The notes: a model not told the origin generated them from the letters alone. Shown: positions 28,098-37,693, counted from the first letter of the stretch. The stretch: DNA of 64,000 nt from Lysinibacillus sp. ZYM-1 (GCF_001308875.1 NZ_KQ465113.1:1-64000), one strand, 5' to 3'. Made by a program: numbers and translations.

Positions 28098-29891
28098 TTA
28101 TGATGTTGATTGCGATAATACAAACTTTGGAGATTTCCACAGCTGTGCCCATTTTTTAAAGGCTGTAATAACGATTAGTAAACCTAGCATCAGCATGATT
28201 ACGGATAATATACCATTTAACATATTGAAACCTGCGGCCGCTGGATTCCAATAAACATTTTTAATCATCCAATAGCCTGCAACATTAACAGTGACGTATA
28301 AATAAACCAATGGAATAAAGCATGTTAAAGCATAGATTCGCTTATCTGCTACCTTCAATACCATCGTAACCCCACATACTAAACCAATTGCTGCCATTAG
28401 CTGATTGGATACACCGAATAGTACCCAAATAGAGCTTATATCCCCCGAATACAATAAATAGCCCCACATAAGGCAAGCAAGGGCACTGGCAAAAATTGTG
28501 CCTGGTATCCAATTAGTACGCTTCAATGGCTTATAAACATTACCACCAAAGTCTTGAATTAAATAACGGGCTACTCGTGTGCCTGCATCAATGGCTGTTA
28601 GAATGAACACAGCTTCAAACATAATGACAAATTGATAGAAATAGGAAGATAACTCCGCAAACCAAGGAATACCTGTAAAGATATCAGTCATCCCGACAGC
28701 TAATGTCACGGCTCCTCCTGTCCGTCCTTCTAAATCCATGCCAATACTTTGTGATAATGCTTGTAAATGAACAGGCTCCATCCCTAATGTAGCAAAAACT
28801 GCTGGCGCTGAGTTAATGGCAAAGTAGTCTGCTGGATGAAGGGCCGTAGCAGCAATTAAAGCCATCACACCTACTAAAGACTCTACAAGCATAGCGCCAA
28901 ACCCTACGATACGGATGTCTTCCCAACGATCAATCATTTTAGGCGTAGTTCCTGAGCCCACAAAAGCATGGAAGCCTGAAATGGCCCCACAAGCAATCGT
29001 AATGGACACAAATGGCCAGACAGGACCAGCAATAACTGGACCACCACCATGAATAAATTCCGTAAATGCTGGGAATTGAATAGCTGGATTAACGAAAAAG
29101 ACGCCAATAATTAAGGCAATGAATACCCCAATTTTCATGAAACTACTTAAATAATCCCGTGGAGCCAATAATAACCACACAGGTAATGCTGCGGCGAAAA
29201 ATGCATAGATAGGTAATATAATAGCTAAAGTATCACGATCAAACGTTAAAAAATCACCAAATGCTGTGCCTTGAATGAGCGGTCCAATAAATACGCCAAT
29301 CATTAACAAAACAAACCCAACTGTTGATGTGACAAGTAAATTGCCCGTTTTACGATAAGCAATACCTACAAGCATGGCAATTGGAATGGTGATTCCTACC
29401 GCAAATGTCCCCCATGGATTGCGTTCTAAAGCACCTAAGACCACCATTGAAAGGCCTGCCATTGTAATTGTAATAATAAACAGCATCGCAAGGCCTGTAC
29501 AGAAGCCAGCAATCGGACCGAGCTCTTCCTTCATCACTTCAGATAATGACTTACCACCATGACGCATAGAAGCAAATAATACCACTGCATCATGGACAGC
29601 CCCTCCAATGACCGCTCCTATTAATAACCATAGAAGGCCAGGTAAATAACCAAACTGTGCAGCTAAAATCGGCCCTACTAAAGGTCCCGCTGCTGCAATT
29701 GCTGCAAAATGATGTCCAAAGGTTACCCATTTATTCGTCGGAACATAGTCTTTACCATCTTCCAAAGCGTGGGCGGGTGTGGGCGTATCATCTTTTATTT
29801 TCAGCACTTTTTTTGTAAAGAAAATGCCATACAAACGATAGCTAATCACTAAAACACAAATGGAACCTATTACAATTGTAATTGCATTCAT
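28098..29891 (-). CDS. cstA: CstA/BtsT-family carbon starvation transporter
   Basis: A 597-residue carrier with about 16 membrane helices. The N-terminal ALEDGKDYVPTNKWVTFGHHFAAIAAAGPLVGPILAAQFGY block is the CstA signature, and FVGSGTTPKMI and GTRVARYLIQDFGG are also conserved. E. coli homologues import pyruvate or peptides. The adjacent LytS/LytTR pair parallels BtsS/BtsR, which induces the pyruvate carrier BtsT, so pyruvate is a plausible but unproved substrate. Confidence 0.88.
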   Translation of the reverse strand: MNAITIVIGSICVLVISYRLYGIFFTKKVLKIKDDTPTPAHALEDGKDYVPTNKWVTFGHHFAAIAAAGPLVGPILAAQFGYLPGLLWLLIGAVIGGAVHDAVVLFASMRHGGKSLSEVMKEELGPIAGFCTGLAMLFIITITMAGLSMVVLGALERNPWGTFAVGITIPIAMLVGIAYRKTGNLLVTSTVGFVLLMIGVFIGPLIQGTAFGDFLTFDRDTLAIILPIYAFFAAALPVWLLLAPRDYLSSFMKIGVFIALIIGVFFVNPAIQFPAFTEFIHGGGPVIAGPVWPFVSITIACGAISGFHAFVGSGTTPKMIDRWEDIRIVGFGAMLVESLVGVMALIAATALHPADYFAINSAPAVFATLGMEPVHLQALSQSIGMDLEGRTGGAVTLAVGMTDIFTGIPWFAELSSYFYQFVIMFEAVFILTAIDAGTRVARYLIQDFGGNVYKPLKRTNWIPGTIFASALACLMWGYLLYSGDISSIWVLFGVSNQLMAAIGLVCGVTMVLKVADKRIYALTCFIPLVYLYVTVNVAGYWMIKNVYWNPAAAGFNMLNGILSVIMLMLGLLIVITAFKKWAQLWKSPKFVLSQSTS

Positions 29892-30010
29892 CTAAACACC
29901 CCTTTTACTTTTTTCCACATCATAGCAAAGGAATGTCCTCATTATTCACATAATTAACTGAAATGTCAGAAATTTATGTTGAGAGGTAGTATTCTACTGG
30001 TGAAATGCAA

Positions 30011-30754
30011 TTACTTAGATAGATCAAATATTTTTCTTACATCCTTCATGTATAGTCGACTAACAGGAATCGAATGCCTGTTGTGCAATATTAAATTATA
30101 TTTAGAACTACTCCAAGGTTCTAGCTCAACTATATACTCTATATTGACAATATACGCTCGATGGACGCGCGCAAAACCTTTTAAAACAAGCCTCTTTTCT
30201 AATGCAGCTAAAGATTCCGAAGCGAAAAATCGGCCTTGCTCTGTTACGACAATCGTTTTACTTTCTTCAGATGTACAATACAAAATATCTTGAATTTTCA
30301 TTAATAAAATTCGATCATTCATATAAACGGTTAATTTCTCAAGCTTGTCAAATTGTGACACTTTTAATTCTTCCATTGTTTTTACCTGTGCTGCTCTTTT
30401 TTTTGCTATTAGTTTTTCCACCGCATTTTGTACTCGCTGCGCCTCAAATGGTTTCAAAATATAATCAAATGCATTCACTTCAAATGCTTGCAGTGCATAT
30501 TCATCATAAGCTGTAGCAAAAATAATTTCTGGCCGTTGCTCATTTAGCATAAGTTGCTTGGCTAGATCAAGTCCATTGTTCATTCCTAACTCAATATCTA
30601 AAAATACACAATCTACTTCTTCAAACAGCGACTTTTCACAAAATTCTTCTAAGTTCTCTGATTCCCCACAAACGTTCACTAGCGCTGTTTGCTCTAATAA
30701 GTAACGCAACTCAGCTCGCGCTAAAGGTTCATCATCAACAATATATACATTCAA
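30011..30754 (-). CDS. LytTR-family response regulator
   Basis: The N-terminal receiver domain has DDE at residues 7-9, the phospho-acceptor region CVFLDIELG near residue 55 and the KPF motif with conserved Lys. A C-terminal LytTR DNA-binding domain follows (GRFFASESLAALEKRL, FARVHRAYIVN, IPVSRLYMKDVRKIF). It follows its kinase by six bases and is convergent in function with the next gene on the same strand, the CstA carrier, which it probably activates. Confidence 0.9.
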   Translation of the reverse strand: MNVYIVDDEPLARAELRYLLEQTALVNVCGESENLEEFCEKSLFEEVDCVFLDIELGMNNGLDLAKQLMLNEQRPEIIFATAYDEYALQAFEVNAFDYILKPFEAQRVQNAVEKLIAKKRAAQVKTMEELKVSQFDKLEKLTVYMNDRILLMKIQDILYCTSEESKTIVVTEQGRFFASESLAALEKRLVLKGFARVHRAYIVNIEYIVELEPWSSSKYNLILHNRHSIPVSRLYMKDVRKIFDLSK

Positions 30755-30760
30755 TTTTGT

Positions 30761-32515
30761 CTACTCCCATCTACTCGCCTTTAACGGCAGTTGAATCATA
30801 ATTTTTGTTCCTACATCCAATGTACTTGTTATATGAAAATCAGCCTCAGAACCATAAATTTCATGAATTCGTTGATAAATATTCCACAAAGCTGTGCCTG
30901 TGCCTTGTTCCGATTCCATAATGCGTTTGCCCAGTTGTTTCACCTGTTCTTTCCTCATGCCACAACCATTATCCTCTGTCAACAGCAATAGCTTATCGTT
31001 CACGCGTTGTACTTTGACATAAATTTTGCCTTCCTTACGATTTTTAAAGGCATGATAAATAGCATTCTCAACAAGAGGCTGTAATGTAAATGGTGGGATC
31101 TGTACATCAAAAAGCGATTCATCCATCATAAATTCAACTTCATAGCGATTAGGAAATCTTGTTTGCTCAATGGATAAATAGGCTGCAACATGATCAATTT
31201 CATTTTTTAATGGAATCAGCATTTGCCGCGCTCCCTGCAAATTACTTCTAAAAAATGTACTGAGTTTGATCAATAAAGCTCTCGCCTCATCTGCATCCGT
31301 CCGAATCAAGCTAGAAACGGTATTAAGACTATTAAAGAAAAAATGGGGATGGACTTGTGCCTGTAATGCTTTAATTTCAGCATCCTTTAGCAATTTTCTC
31401 TGCTGTTCAATTTCAGCATACTCAAGCTGTGACGAGAATAGTCTACTTAAGCCCTCTGCAAGCTCTTTCTTAACTCCGGTTAAAGAATCCTCATTCGTGA
31501 AATAAAGCTTTAAGCTTCCAACTGTTCGATGTTGCACTTTTAAAGGCAAGACAATGGCCGCACTTAATGGACAACCATCTTGTGGGCAATGAATCTCTTT
31601 GGAAGAAGTGGCCATTAAAATTTTGCCTTCCTCTAATACTCTTTTTGTCAAAGCGGTCATGATTTGACGGTGAATTAAATGGTGGTCTTCACCAACTCCA
31701 ACATGAGCTAACACTCCATTTTTATCGGTTATCGCGACCGCATCTACCATTATTTCTCTTTTAATAATTTCAGCAACTGTTTGACAAGATTCCTCATTCA
31801 AACCCTTGCGGAAATGCTCAATCGTTTGTTGGGCGATTGAAAAAGCCTGATGCGTTTGTAAGGCCTTCGTTCGTTCTTCTTCATCAATAAACGTTTTAAT
31901 AATCATGAAAAATAAAAAAATCCCAAAGGCATTCATCAAAATCATAGGCATGGCGATTAACGAAACTAATTGCAGCGCTTGCTCAAATGGCTTAGCCACT
32001 ACTAATATCACGATCATCTGTATGGTTTCCGCACAGATTCCAATCACTACAGCCTTTTTATAGGAAAAGGTTTGGCGAATCTTAAAGCGTTTACTTAATC
32101 CACCAGTAATAAAGCCCGCTAGAATTGTCGAAACCCCACAAGCAATGGCAGTAAAGCCACCTAGTGTAATACGATGAATGCCTGCAATAATACCCACACA
32201 AACACCAACTAAAGGTCCACCAAAAATACCTGCAATGGCTACACCGATTAACCTCGTATTGGCAATGGCCTCCTCTGCATTGATCGTACTATGTATCATC
32301 TGATTTAACGGATGAATCGTTCCACTTTCAATTTTAATCCCTGTATAACTACTGATAATACAAAGGCCACTGAAAATAATAATGAGCCATATTTTCTCTT
32401 TTGTCCCTTGCTCCTGAAATAGTTTTTCTCGAAAGAGTCGCCACCTTGACATTAAAAAGGCAAACACAATGATCAGCCCAACTCGTTCTAACATAAATAA
32501 AAATAGCTCCATCAT
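30761..32515 (-). CDS. LytS-type sensor histidine kinase
   Basis: The N-terminal 5TM-LYT sensor (about residues 1-210, with NTRLIGVAIAGIFGGPLVG) is followed by a GAF-like domain (VDAVAITDKNGVLAHVGVGEDHH), then the kinase core QVHPHFFFNSLNTVSSL with the phospho-His and an HATPase domain (QPLVENAIYHAF, DNGCGM). By homology with BtsS/LytS it senses an extracellular carbon source or membrane state and phosphorylates the LytTR regulator encoded just downstream. Confidence 0.9.
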   Translation of the reverse strand: MMELFLFMLERVGLIIVFAFLMSRWRLFREKLFQEQGTKEKIWLIIIFSGLCIISSYTGIKIESGTIHPLNQMIHSTINAEEAIANTRLIGVAIAGIFGGPLVGVCVGIIAGIHRITLGGFTAIACGVSTILAGFITGGLSKRFKIRQTFSYKKAVVIGICAETIQMIVILVVAKPFEQALQLVSLIAMPMILMNAFGIFLFFMIIKTFIDEEERTKALQTHQAFSIAQQTIEHFRKGLNEESCQTVAEIIKREIMVDAVAITDKNGVLAHVGVGEDHHLIHRQIMTALTKRVLEEGKILMATSSKEIHCPQDGCPLSAAIVLPLKVQHRTVGSLKLYFTNEDSLTGVKKELAEGLSRLFSSQLEYAEIEQQRKLLKDAEIKALQAQVHPHFFFNSLNTVSSLIRTDADEARALLIKLSTFFRSNLQGARQMLIPLKNEIDHVAAYLSIEQTRFPNRYEVEFMMDESLFDVQIPPFTLQPLVENAIYHAFKNRKEGKIYVKVQRVNDKLLLLTEDNGCGMRKEQVKQLGKRIMESEQGTGTALWNIYQRIHEIYGSEADFHITSTLDVGTKIMIQLPLKASRWE

Positions 32516-32536
32516 AGGTTCCCCCCTACTCTCACA

Positions 32537-33034
32537 TCACTTTTTAAAAAATAATCGATAAGAGGTATAGCCAAAAATATCACCGGGATTAATCCCTTCT
32601 ATTGCTTCTAATTGATGCCTTTCAAATTGATTAGATGCCATTTCCTTTAACATAACAGACGTCGTTTCATCTTGAGCAAGCTCCTCAGGATACAACCATT
32701 TCGCTTCCAGAATTTCTTTCTCCTGAATGCTTACCTGCTGTTGCTCATCTAGCACACGACAATAAAAAATGGCCATATTATCGCTGATGTCACCACGGAT
32801 GACACCTGTACGAAATCCGATTAAGCCAGATACTTTGCAGTCGATTCCTGTTTCTTCTTTTATTTCACGAATCACTGCCTCATCCACTGTTTCTCCAGCA
32901 TTTACGAAGCCCGCTGGCAATGACCATCGTCCTTTTAAACCACTATAAGCTTTTTTTACAACCAACCATTGTCCGTGCGCATTAACTGTCACTCCCGACA
33001 CACCTAACAAAATTTTACCACGGTCTTTTTTCAT
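32537..33034 (-). CDS. Nudix hydrolase
   Basis: The complete Nudix box GFVNAGETVDEAVIREIKEETGI (about residues 47-69) predicts hydrolysis of a nucleoside diphosphate-linked compound. The preceding WSLPAG is also typical. The substrate cannot be read from sequence. An open frame extends 28 codons upstream, but the ATG chosen follows AGAGGTG at good spacing. It lies 21 bp before the LytS gene on the same strand and may be co-transcribed. Confidence 0.85.
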   Translation of the reverse strand: MKKDRGKILLGVSGVTVNAHGQWLVVKKAYSGLKGRWSLPAGFVNAGETVDEAVIREIKEETGIDCKVSGLIGFRTGVIRGDISDNMAIFYCRVLDEQQQVSIQEKEILEAKWLYPEELAQDETTSVMLKEMASNQFERHQLEAIEGINPGDIFGYTSYRLFFKK

Positions 33035-33118
33035 AACTTTCACCTCTATATGGCTATTATACCTGCTTGCTTTCAAAGGAATGAAACTTTTATTCAGAAT
33101 GTTAAGGCTAATCTTCAT

Positions 33119-33599
33119 AAGAAAACACTGCTTTTAACCAACGTCGATGAAACAAGCGCTATTTAACATCATTTCATATCCATACAAAAAGGGCCTCTAT
33201 TATTCATTAAACAGTTTAAGAGTTCCGTTTTTAAATCTTCATTATTGATCAGTTTTATGCTGTCTCTACATCGAAAAAACCAACTTCTAAACTTTCACAA
33301 CTTGTTTGAAAGGTACCACCAATTGGGACTCCCTGCACCACAAATAACTTTAAATGTTTGTATTATGATCATCTCCTTAATTAATTAGCAACGCCCCACT
33401 ACCAATAAGCATTTACCATACTCCTACCACAATCGATTATAACCTGTTACACTTTAAAATAGATCTAATATTCAGTTATTATTATTTATCTACATAGGAA
33501 TGAAGAGATCGGATGTGCAGTTAGGATTATAAAAGTCTTTAGAAAGGGAAGTTTTCATTTTAAAGGTATTAGTATTACCTACAGGTGAAGGAGATTAAG
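33119..33599. other. gene-poor gap of about 480 bp
   Basis: No intact gene is visible here. It holds a probable Nudix gene remnant on the minus strand (33255-33362) and, at its right end, the ribosome binding site GAAGGAGA for the streptothricin-type acetyltransferase. No strong promoter or hairpin was recognised. Confidence 0.5.
33255..33362 (-). pseudogene. C-terminal remnant of a Nudix-like protein
   Basis: A 35-codon frame with a stop immediately upstream reads YKHLKLFVVQGVPIGG and then SLEVGFFDVETA. The pattern K-hydrophobic-x-GG...S-x-E-x-x-EVGFF matches the C-terminal part of Bacillales Nudix hydrolases. No start or Nudix box remains, so this is probably a decayed fragment. The identification is by pattern only. 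Confidence 0.35.
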
Positions 33600-34121
33600 A
33601 TGATCATTAAAATGACCCCATTAAATATGAAAGATTTCAATAAATCCAATGAAGGTTTTATTGTTTCTGGAAGGATTATACCGACATATAAAAATAAGGT
33701 TTGGACTTATACAGAGGAGATATTTTCTGACCCTTACTTCAAGAAATATGAAGATGATGAAATTGATATTAGTTATGTTACAGAAGAGGGGAAAGTTGTA
33801 TTTTTTTACTACATTGAATACAACTGCGTTGGCCAGATTAAGATTTGCTCGAATTGGAATGGATATGCACTTATTGAGGACATTGCTGTTGCCAAAGCTT
33901 ATAGAAAAAATGGTGTTGGCACTGCATTACTAAACAAAGCAATTGAGTGGGCAAAGGAAAACAACTTTTGTGGTCTTATGCTTGAAACACAAGATATTAA
34001 CGTTTCAGCTTGTTATTTTTATGCCAAAAATCACTTTGTAATAGGTGCAGTTGATACAATGCTTTATTCAAACTTTCCATGTGCCAATGAGATTGCTATC
34101 TTTTGGTATTATAAATTTTAG
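33600..34121 (+). CDS. satA: GNAT acetyltransferase, streptothricin acetyltransferase (SatA)-like
   Basis: A 173-residue N-acetyltransferase. The acetyl-CoA loop is EDIAVAKAYRKNGVGTALLNKAIEWAKE (motif A, RxxGxG/A form) and the C-terminal FYAKNHFVIGAVDTMLYSNFP segment fits the SatA family, which acetylates streptothricin. Resistance in this organism is inferred only from the family. The start is the ATG after GAAGGAGA; an in-frame GTG lies within that site. Confidence 0.75.
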   Translation: MIIKMTPLNMKDFNKSNEGFIVSGRIIPTYKNKVWTYTEEIFSDPYFKKYEDDEIDISYVTEEGKVVFFYYIEYNCVGQIKICSNWNGYALIEDIAVAKAYRKNGVGTALLNKAIEWAKENNFCGLMLETQDINVSACYFYAKNHFVIGAVDTMLYSNFPCANEIAIFWYYKF

Positions 34122-34211
34122 GTATTCACGATGTAGTAACAGGTAAGTTAATTTCCCCAGTGATATGACAAGATGAACAAACAGAAATGTAATGAGATTT
34201 TAAATAGAAAT

Positions 34212-34262
34212 GGACATGCGTATTTGAAAGACTTCCAGATATGCACGTCCTTTTGTTTTTTT
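34212..34262 (+). terminator. intrinsic terminator of the satA-like gene
   Basis: A 15-bp stem with one mismatch and two G-T wobbles (GGACATGCGTATTTG against CAGATATGCACGTCC) followed by TTTTGTTTTTTT. Confidence 0.75.
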
Positions 34263-34456
34263 ACTCGTCGTAGCCATAATTTAAGACCCTGTGTGTATTG
34301 TTCCTCAGCTCCGCTAAAACGCCTAACGCACTAGGTGCTACTGTTGACTAAACAATAAAACTTCCATTTATAATCCAATTCTTGTTACAATTAACGTATA
34401 GATGCAATTTTCAGTCAATAAAACCAAGGAACGTCAATTGCAAGGAGGGATATACA

Positions 34457-34822
34457 TTGAAAAAGTTATTATTTATATTGGTCGTATTAATTTTAACAGC
34501 ATGCCATTCATCGTCGTTAAGTATAAGTAAAATAGAGAGAGTTCCAAAAAAAGTGCAAGCGGTCATTGAAGAAAATAGTACACTTCAAATGATCAATAAT
34601 GGTAAGGGTATTTCTTATATCGTTTTTCGCTCAAAAGGAACCGTTTCAGCAAACCTTGAAACACAAGATGACACATTAATAGTCAAGTTAGATGTTACGA
34701 ATCAACAAGATAACCCGATGGAACAGCATGTCTTTAAGTTAACATTAGACCCTAACTACGATACGATTGATATTCAAATCAATGGGGCATCTACAACGAT
34801 TGATAATGTAACAGGTATATAA
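34457..34822 (+). CDS. small lipoprotein, function unknown
   Basis: 121 residues with a short lipoprotein signal (KKLLFILVVLILTAC) and an extracytoplasmic beta-rich domain (IVFRSKGTVSANLETQDDTLIVKLDVTNQQ). I do not recognise the family. The start is a TTG directly behind AAGGAGGG; the frame is open 25 codons further upstream but without a ribosome binding site. Confidence 0.65.
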   Translation: MKKLLFILVVLILTACHSSSLSISKIERVPKKVQAVIEENSTLQMINNGKGISYIVFRSKGTVSANLETQDDTLIVKLDVTNQQDNPMEQHVFKLTLDPNYDTIDIQINGASTTIDNVTGI

Positions 34823-35263
34823 CGATGATTATTCTATTTAAAACTTTATCATACTAGCCAACAAACATCTGTTACGGGCTTATCTTACAACAACTCTTTA
34901 TACAAAACCTTTACTCTTAATCTCCTGGATACCTACTACTAGAGATATGATGGGATGTTATTTTGAAAAATTATTGAGGCTTTTATTTTCAAAGAGTGGT
35001 TTACTTTTTATGAAACACCACATTTAAATTTATTTACTGTCTTTTTTGGTATTGTATTGCTCGTGTCCGGCATAATAAGTGCGATAAAAAGTGTGTTTTC
35101 ACCTAGACTCCAGAAGTAACGATTTTGTTGATAACTGAATAGTTACACTGACAGGAGTTAACGGAGAGTTTATACCTACTGTCTAACACTAAAAAAAGTA
35201 AAAGACAGTAGGAACTATACAATATTTATTTCAACTTCATAGTGCTTAACAAGTTTCCAGTAG
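34823..35263. other. gap of about 440 bp with a membrane-protein remnant
   Basis: No intact gene is visible. It contains a 50-codon membrane-protein fragment (34967-35119) and a perfect 9-bp inverted repeat (CCTACTGTC ... GACAGTAGG, 35177-35212) without a T run. Confidence 0.45.
34967..35119 (+). pseudogene. C-terminal fragment of a small membrane protein
   Basis: A 50-codon frame, opened by a stop rather than a start, encodes EWFTFYETPHLNLFTVFFG followed by IVLLVSGIISAIKSVFSPRLQK. This is one convincing membrane helix with a basic end. No ATG, GTG or TTG with a ribosome binding site precedes it. It looks like the tail of a decayed gene; the family is not recognised. Confidence 0.35.
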
Positions 35264-35775
35264 TTATTTAACAAATCTATACATCAATATGTCGTCGATG
35301 TATTCACCATTATCTAATTTAACTTCTCGAACTTTACGACCTTCTTCAAGAAAGCCCATTTTCTGATATAGTTTAATAGCTTTTCATTTGTTGAAAAAAC
35401 ACCTAAACAAACTTTCTCAATAAATGGATTAACAGTTGCCCAATCAATTAACTTAGTTAACAATAAAGTGCCTACTCCTTGACCTCTTATGTTGGAAGCG
35501 ACCACCATTCCAAATGTTCCTGTATGGGAAATTCGTTTTTGGGGTGGTGATTGGAACATTAACCATCCCACTATTTCTCCTTCTAATTCAGCAACGAAAA
35601 TCACATCACGTTCATTTTCTTGTTTTTGTTCAATCCATTTCTCTTGCTCTTCAATAGTTTGATTAAACTCCTCAAGTGTAGTTAATAAATATTTCTGCTC
35701 TGCTAAAGCTTGCAGTTGAATTTTTAACATTTGTTCTGAATCAGAAACTAATGCTTCTCTAACTATTAGATCCAT
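35264..35775 (-). pseudogene. GNAT acetyltransferase with a C-terminal frameshift
   Basis: A GNAT family N-acetyltransferase: VIFVAELEGEIVGWLMF and MVVASNIRGQGVGTLLLTKLIDWA form the acetyl-CoA fold. After CLGVFSTNEK the open frame turns nonsensical and stops at 35314. Adding one A in the run at 35381-35384 restores AIKLYQKMGFLEEGRKVREV and runs to a stop at 35264, exactly the normal family ending. A one-base deletion or sequencing error is therefore likely. The truncated form may be inactive. Confidence 0.75.
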
Positions 35776-35961
35776 TCTCTTTTCTCCTTTATCGCCTCTT
35801 TATTACGGAAAAAAATTAACCCTTATTGTGTAGATTCCTGTAACTGTCATTTTCACCATTCTTGTATTTACCATTATATTACCAAATACATCTTCTGTAT
35901 GTTATGATTTTCTATAAATAGAATTTTAAGTAGGTAAGAAGTGGCTGGATTTGAGAGGTGA

Positions 35962-36393
35962 ATGAAATTGAATAAAAGTGAACTAGGAACACTATTACTT
36001 TTTCTAATTGTGCTAATTTTAATAATTAGTATTTTTGGAATTGTAATTCGAAAATTGTTAGGTGTCGGAAGAAAGAAATGGTTTTCTTATAATCACTTAA
36101 ACGAAAAACATAAAAAACTAGATTGGTCAGTACGATTAACTTTTACAGGTCTACTATTCATAAGTACGTTTCATACAAATTACAACGATATTTTGGGAGT
36201 TTATTGGTATTTTGAAACATGGTTTATCTTAATTGCCTTTGTCATAACATCTGAATCGTTACGTGCAATTATGGAGTGGAAATACGCAGAAAATAAAAAA
36301 GACTTTGTTGCCACTCTCGCAGAAATGCTGTTTATGATTAGCGTAGTATTTTTAACGATAGTAACTGGTTTTTTCGGCTTATTTAATATTTAA
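35962..36393 (+). CDS. DUF4181-like membrane protein
   Basis: 143 residues with four membrane helices. The region KKWFSYNHLNEKHKKLDWSVR between helices 1 and 2 and the MEWKYAENKKDFVATLAEM segment resemble DUF4181 proteins of Bacillales. Function unknown. GAGAGGTGA precedes the ATG. A weak hairpin with TTTTG at 36451-36488 may terminate it. Confidence 0.65.
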   Translation: MKLNKSELGTLLLFLIVLILIISIFGIVIRKLLGVGRKKWFSYNHLNEKHKKLDWSVRLTFTGLLFISTFHTNYNDILGVYWYFETWFILIAFVITSESLRAIMEWKYAENKKDFVATLAEMLFMISVVFLTIVTGFFGLFNI

Positions 36394-36695
36394 TCGGGGA
36401 CTACTATTCCTAATCAAAGAATCGAAACGATATACCTTAACTTTTTAAGATAGGGCTTGTGAGTAATATGACATTCAAGTCCTTTTGTTACGCCTTCAGA
36501 ACCGCTCCTGTTGCTTTACATTTCGCCCATCAAAGCCCACACAACATGCTCGTTAAAAGCTTTTAGGGGTTGCTACAATTGATTAGCTAACTCAAAGTTG
36601 AAACGATTGAGCTTAGACTTTACTAAATTGCGACTCTCTGTAATTAAATTTCAGCTAGTCAGGAATAGGGTAATTCTTTTAAGGGAGACTATATC
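36394..36695. other. gap of about 300 bp, nothing recognised
   Basis: Apart from a weak terminator-like hairpin (GGGCTTG ... CAAGTCC, TTTTG) after the upstream gene and AAGGGAGA before the next one, I see no feature. Confidence 0.4.
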
Positions 36696-36893
36696 ATGAA
36701 AAATAATTTTTTCAAAGTATTTATAGTTGTATCGTGGATGTATTGTTTGGGATATATTTTATTCGGTTTCCCTACTGATACCTTTGTAATGCGTGCGATT
36801 AAAAGTGTAATGTCGATAGTTTTTTCTTGTAGTCTACTGTTCTTCTTATTTAAAATTCTTGATAAGAAACAGAAAAAAGAGATGAATAAATAA
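36696..36893 (+). CDS. small two-helix membrane protein, function unknown
   Basis: 65 residues with hydrophobic segments at about 8-25 and 34-53 and a Lys-rich C-terminus (KILDKKQKKEMNK). It has a proper ribosome binding site (AAGGGAGA) but no recognised family. A short hairpin with TTTT at 36952-36981 follows. Confidence 0.5.
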   Translation: MKNNFFKVFIVVSWMYCLGYILFGFPTDTFVMRAIKSVMSIVFSCSLLFFLFKILDKKQKKEMNK

Positions 36894-37184
36894 ACATTTG
36901 GGGCATTATCTCCTTTTCTACAATCAAAACCATACCATCATACGTTATTTAGGGGCTAGTGCATAAAAACATAAGCCCTTTTATTATACTCCACACTTTC
37001 ATAAGAACACTCCTTTAGCTTCATATAGCAATGATTAAATATCCTGTGTGATTGATTCCTCTATCCCATTTCCAAACCTCACATTCTCGCTAAATATTTC
37101 TAAGAGATTGCTGTCATATTGTCAGCTAACTAATGGGTGAAACGATTTTAATCTCATCGTATCAAATACTTCTTTTAAAGACCA
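36894..37184. other. gap of about 290 bp, nothing recognised
   Basis: Only a small terminator-like hairpin (GGGCT ... AGCCC, TTTT at 36952-36981) is visible. No open frame has a credible start. Confidence 0.4.
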
Positions 37185-37242
37185 AACAAAAAAGCCTCCT
37201 CAATTTGTTATGTTTTTGCAACATACAAATCAAAAAGGCTTG
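37185..37242 (-). terminator. long intrinsic terminator of the HesB/IscA-like gene
   Basis: On the minus strand AAGCCT plus an imperfect extension pairs with AGGAGGCTT and is followed by TTTTTTG. Confidence 0.65.
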
Positions 37243-37318
37243 GTATCTACAATCCTAAATACCATCTTTTTAGGGTTGTGTAAACTGCTGTTATTTACAC
37301 CCCTACATAAAATTTATT

Positions 37319-37693
37319 TTATTCACAAACCTCAGGCGAACCTTCACGTTTTGCTGTTTTGAAAGACGTACCGCAACCACATGATGCAATGGCATTTGGA
37401 TTATCGATTGTGAAGCCACCGCCCATTAGCGATTGTTTATAGTCAATTTTTGTTCCCATCAAAATCGGCGCATCTTCACGGGAAACAAGAATTGTTAAAC
37501 CATGCTGCACATCTTCAAAGTCGTCCTCTTTTTTCTCTTGATCAAAGTGCATGCCATAGGATAGCCCACTACAGCCACCACCGTTTACTACTACACGTAA
37601 AAAAGAGCCTTTCTCTTCATTATGCTCCATCATTTCATTAATATGAAAGCCAGCAGCTTGTGTAATTTCAATAACTTGCTTTGTACTTGTCAT
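37319..37693 (-). CDS. yutM: HesB/IscA-type iron-sulfur carrier (YutM-like)
   Basis: An A-type Fe-S carrier of 124 residues. VVNGGGCSGLSYGMHF and the C-terminal ASCGCGTSF provide the three conserved cysteines (CxnCxC) that bind a cluster and pass it to target proteins. The ATG follows GGAAGGTGA; an in-frame GTG three codons upstream is inside that site. In B. subtilis yutM lies in the same gene neighbourhood. Confidence 0.88.
   Translation of the reverse strand: MTSTKQVIEITQAAGFHINEMMEHNEEKGSFLRVVVNGGGCSGLSYGMHFDQEKKEDDFEDVQHGLTILVSREDAPILMGTKIDYKQSLMGGGFTIDNPNAIASCGCGTSFKTAKREGSPEVCE

Noticed and set aside
29930-29967. Direct repeat GACATTTC/GACATTCC, 30 bp apart, as LytTR binding site before cstA
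   Set aside because: One copy would lie between the predicted -35 and -10 boxes, unsuitable for an activator, and the repeat is too short to be convincing.
35177-35212. Perfect 9-bp inverted repeat CCTACTGTC/GACAGTAGG as a terminator
   Set aside because: There is no T run on either side and the loop is about 18 bases; no gene clearly ends here.
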